Source: an uncultured Clostridia bacterium (GTDB lineage Bacteria > Bacillota > Clostridia > TANB77 > CAG-508). From it: 39,765 nt of DNA. Of this stretch, positions 39,551-39,765 are shown piece after piece. Numbering within the stretch: the stretch's first letter is position 1; the number at the start of each line of letters is the position of its first letter. A model generated the notes under the pieces. That model was not told the origin of the DNA. It saw nothing but the letters and a program-made list of their open reading frames with translations, and did no database searches. The translations under genes were made by a program, and so were the position numbers. Where the stretch lies: assembly GCA_947588885.1 (NCBI GenBank), contig CANQAH010000009.1, forward strand, positions 1 through 39,765, in the 5' to 3' direction.

Positions 39551-39690
39551 AGAACAAAAGCGGACAATATGTAATCTGCAAAAGGAAAAATTATTTTAAA
39601 TTGTCCGCGTCTTTGTTCTATGCGCCAAATTTTTGTTAAAAAATTTGTGTGCAATTTGGGCGAAGCCTTTATATTATAGGAAATTCGGAG
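39551..39690 (+). repeat. Modular palindromic repeat R9 (type-B H, L, interrupted F)
   Basis: A type-B H (39551-39619) with GCGGACAAT / ATTGTCCGC is followed by L and by the first arm and loop of F (ATATTATAGGAAATTCGGAG). The other arm is missing because an IS3-type terminus begins at 39691 in the F loop. The remaining arm should appear beyond the IS, outside the window. Confidence 0.9.
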
Positions 39691-39765
39691 TGTACTGAAC
39701 CCAAAAAGTTGGACAGTATAATTAGGCTACTAACATGGAATGTTCTCTATATTGAACAGGGGACA
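39691..39765. mobile_element. IS3-family insertion sequence, one end only
   Basis: The sequence TGTACTGAACCCAAAAAGTT followed by GGACA is a classic IS3-family (IS150-like) terminal inverted repeat, beginning with TG and carrying the CCAAAAAGTTGGAC core. The remaining 50 bases look like subterminal DNA; no transposase is inside the window. Whether this is the left or right end cannot be told. It breaks the loop of the last F module of repeat R9. Confidence 0.85.

Noticed and set aside
1-39690. CRISPR array as an explanation of the repeats
   Set aside because: Units are dispersed, structured and about 150 bp long; there are no short identical repeats with unique spacers and no cas genes.

Overview
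The window is AT-rich (mostly about 26-30% GC), gene-dense DNA of the kind found in gut-dwelling, anaerobic Clostridia. The evidence for that lineage is the gene set: RqcP, a DUF4364 winged-helix protein, CdaA, CsoR/CopZ/CopA, oxygen-sensitive pyruvate formate-lyase with its activase, a bile salt hydrolase, and a sortase with a thioester pilin. All were recognised by reading the sequence, not by a search. No rRNA, tRNA or CRISPR array was seen.

Layout. 0.26-3.4 kb: minus-strand genes rqcP, a small membrane protein, truA, a metallo-beta-lactamase-fold hydrolase and a TauE/SafE transporter. 3.75-6.4 kb: comB-like phosphatase, then a GntR(YtrA)-ABC ATPase-permease operon with a triple-repeat operator in its promoter. 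6.5-10.9 kb: an MMPL/RND exporter with a giant coiled-coil ectodomain, divergent from a TetR regulator. 11.3-12.9 kb: two tRNA-modification genes (tcdA, ttcA-like). 13.0-15.8 kb: csoR-copZ-copA copper operon with its operator inside the promoter spacer. 15.9-23.1 kb: bile salt hydrolase, membrane and coiled-coil proteins, flavin-reductase-like protein, Ca2+/cation antiporter, TerB-like protein, YwaF-like protein and Sir2. 23.6-29.5 kb: nitronate monooxygenase, an orphan gene, a GNAT, a two-gene unit (HerA/TraG-like ATPase plus a Cys-rich ladder protein) and an AraC regulator. 29.5-35.8 kb: HAD phosphatase, cdaA with a 34-residue membrane peptide upstream, pflB, a DUF1963 protein and pflA. 36.1-36.9 kb: a small island of much higher GC with two unknown genes. 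36.9-38.8 kb: a thioester/Cna-B surface protein whose sorting signal is cut off at LPVTGM, plus a sortase that seems to use a non-ATG start. 39.0-39.5 kb: DUF4364 protein. From 39,691 the end of an IS3-family insertion sequence begins.

The most unusual feature is a modular palindromic repeat at nine intergenic sites, always in the same orientation. Each unit has three parts. H is a 68-bp inverted-repeat cassette with AGAACAAA/TTTGTTCT ends and a GCGGAC/GTCCGC inner stem, and it comes in two interchangeable core types. L is a GCCAAATTT/AAATTTGGC hairpin followed by GGCGAAGCC. F is an AATAGGAAA/TTTCCTATT hairpin. In eight of eight complete cases the F end abuts the intrinsic terminator of a minus-strand gene, usually right against its A/T tract. 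Stem ends differ between copies but stay paired, and loop-deleted copies keep their stems. No transposase for it is visible here. I did not recognise it as a named family and consider it the best candidate for something undescribed.

The second notable item is the translationally coupled pair at 25,962-28,536, an FtsK/HerA/TraG-type ATPase followed by a Cys-ladder protein ending in a YCIAN-type motif. From memory this resembles gene families common in Patescibacteria (CPR). It has no other conjugation genes around it.
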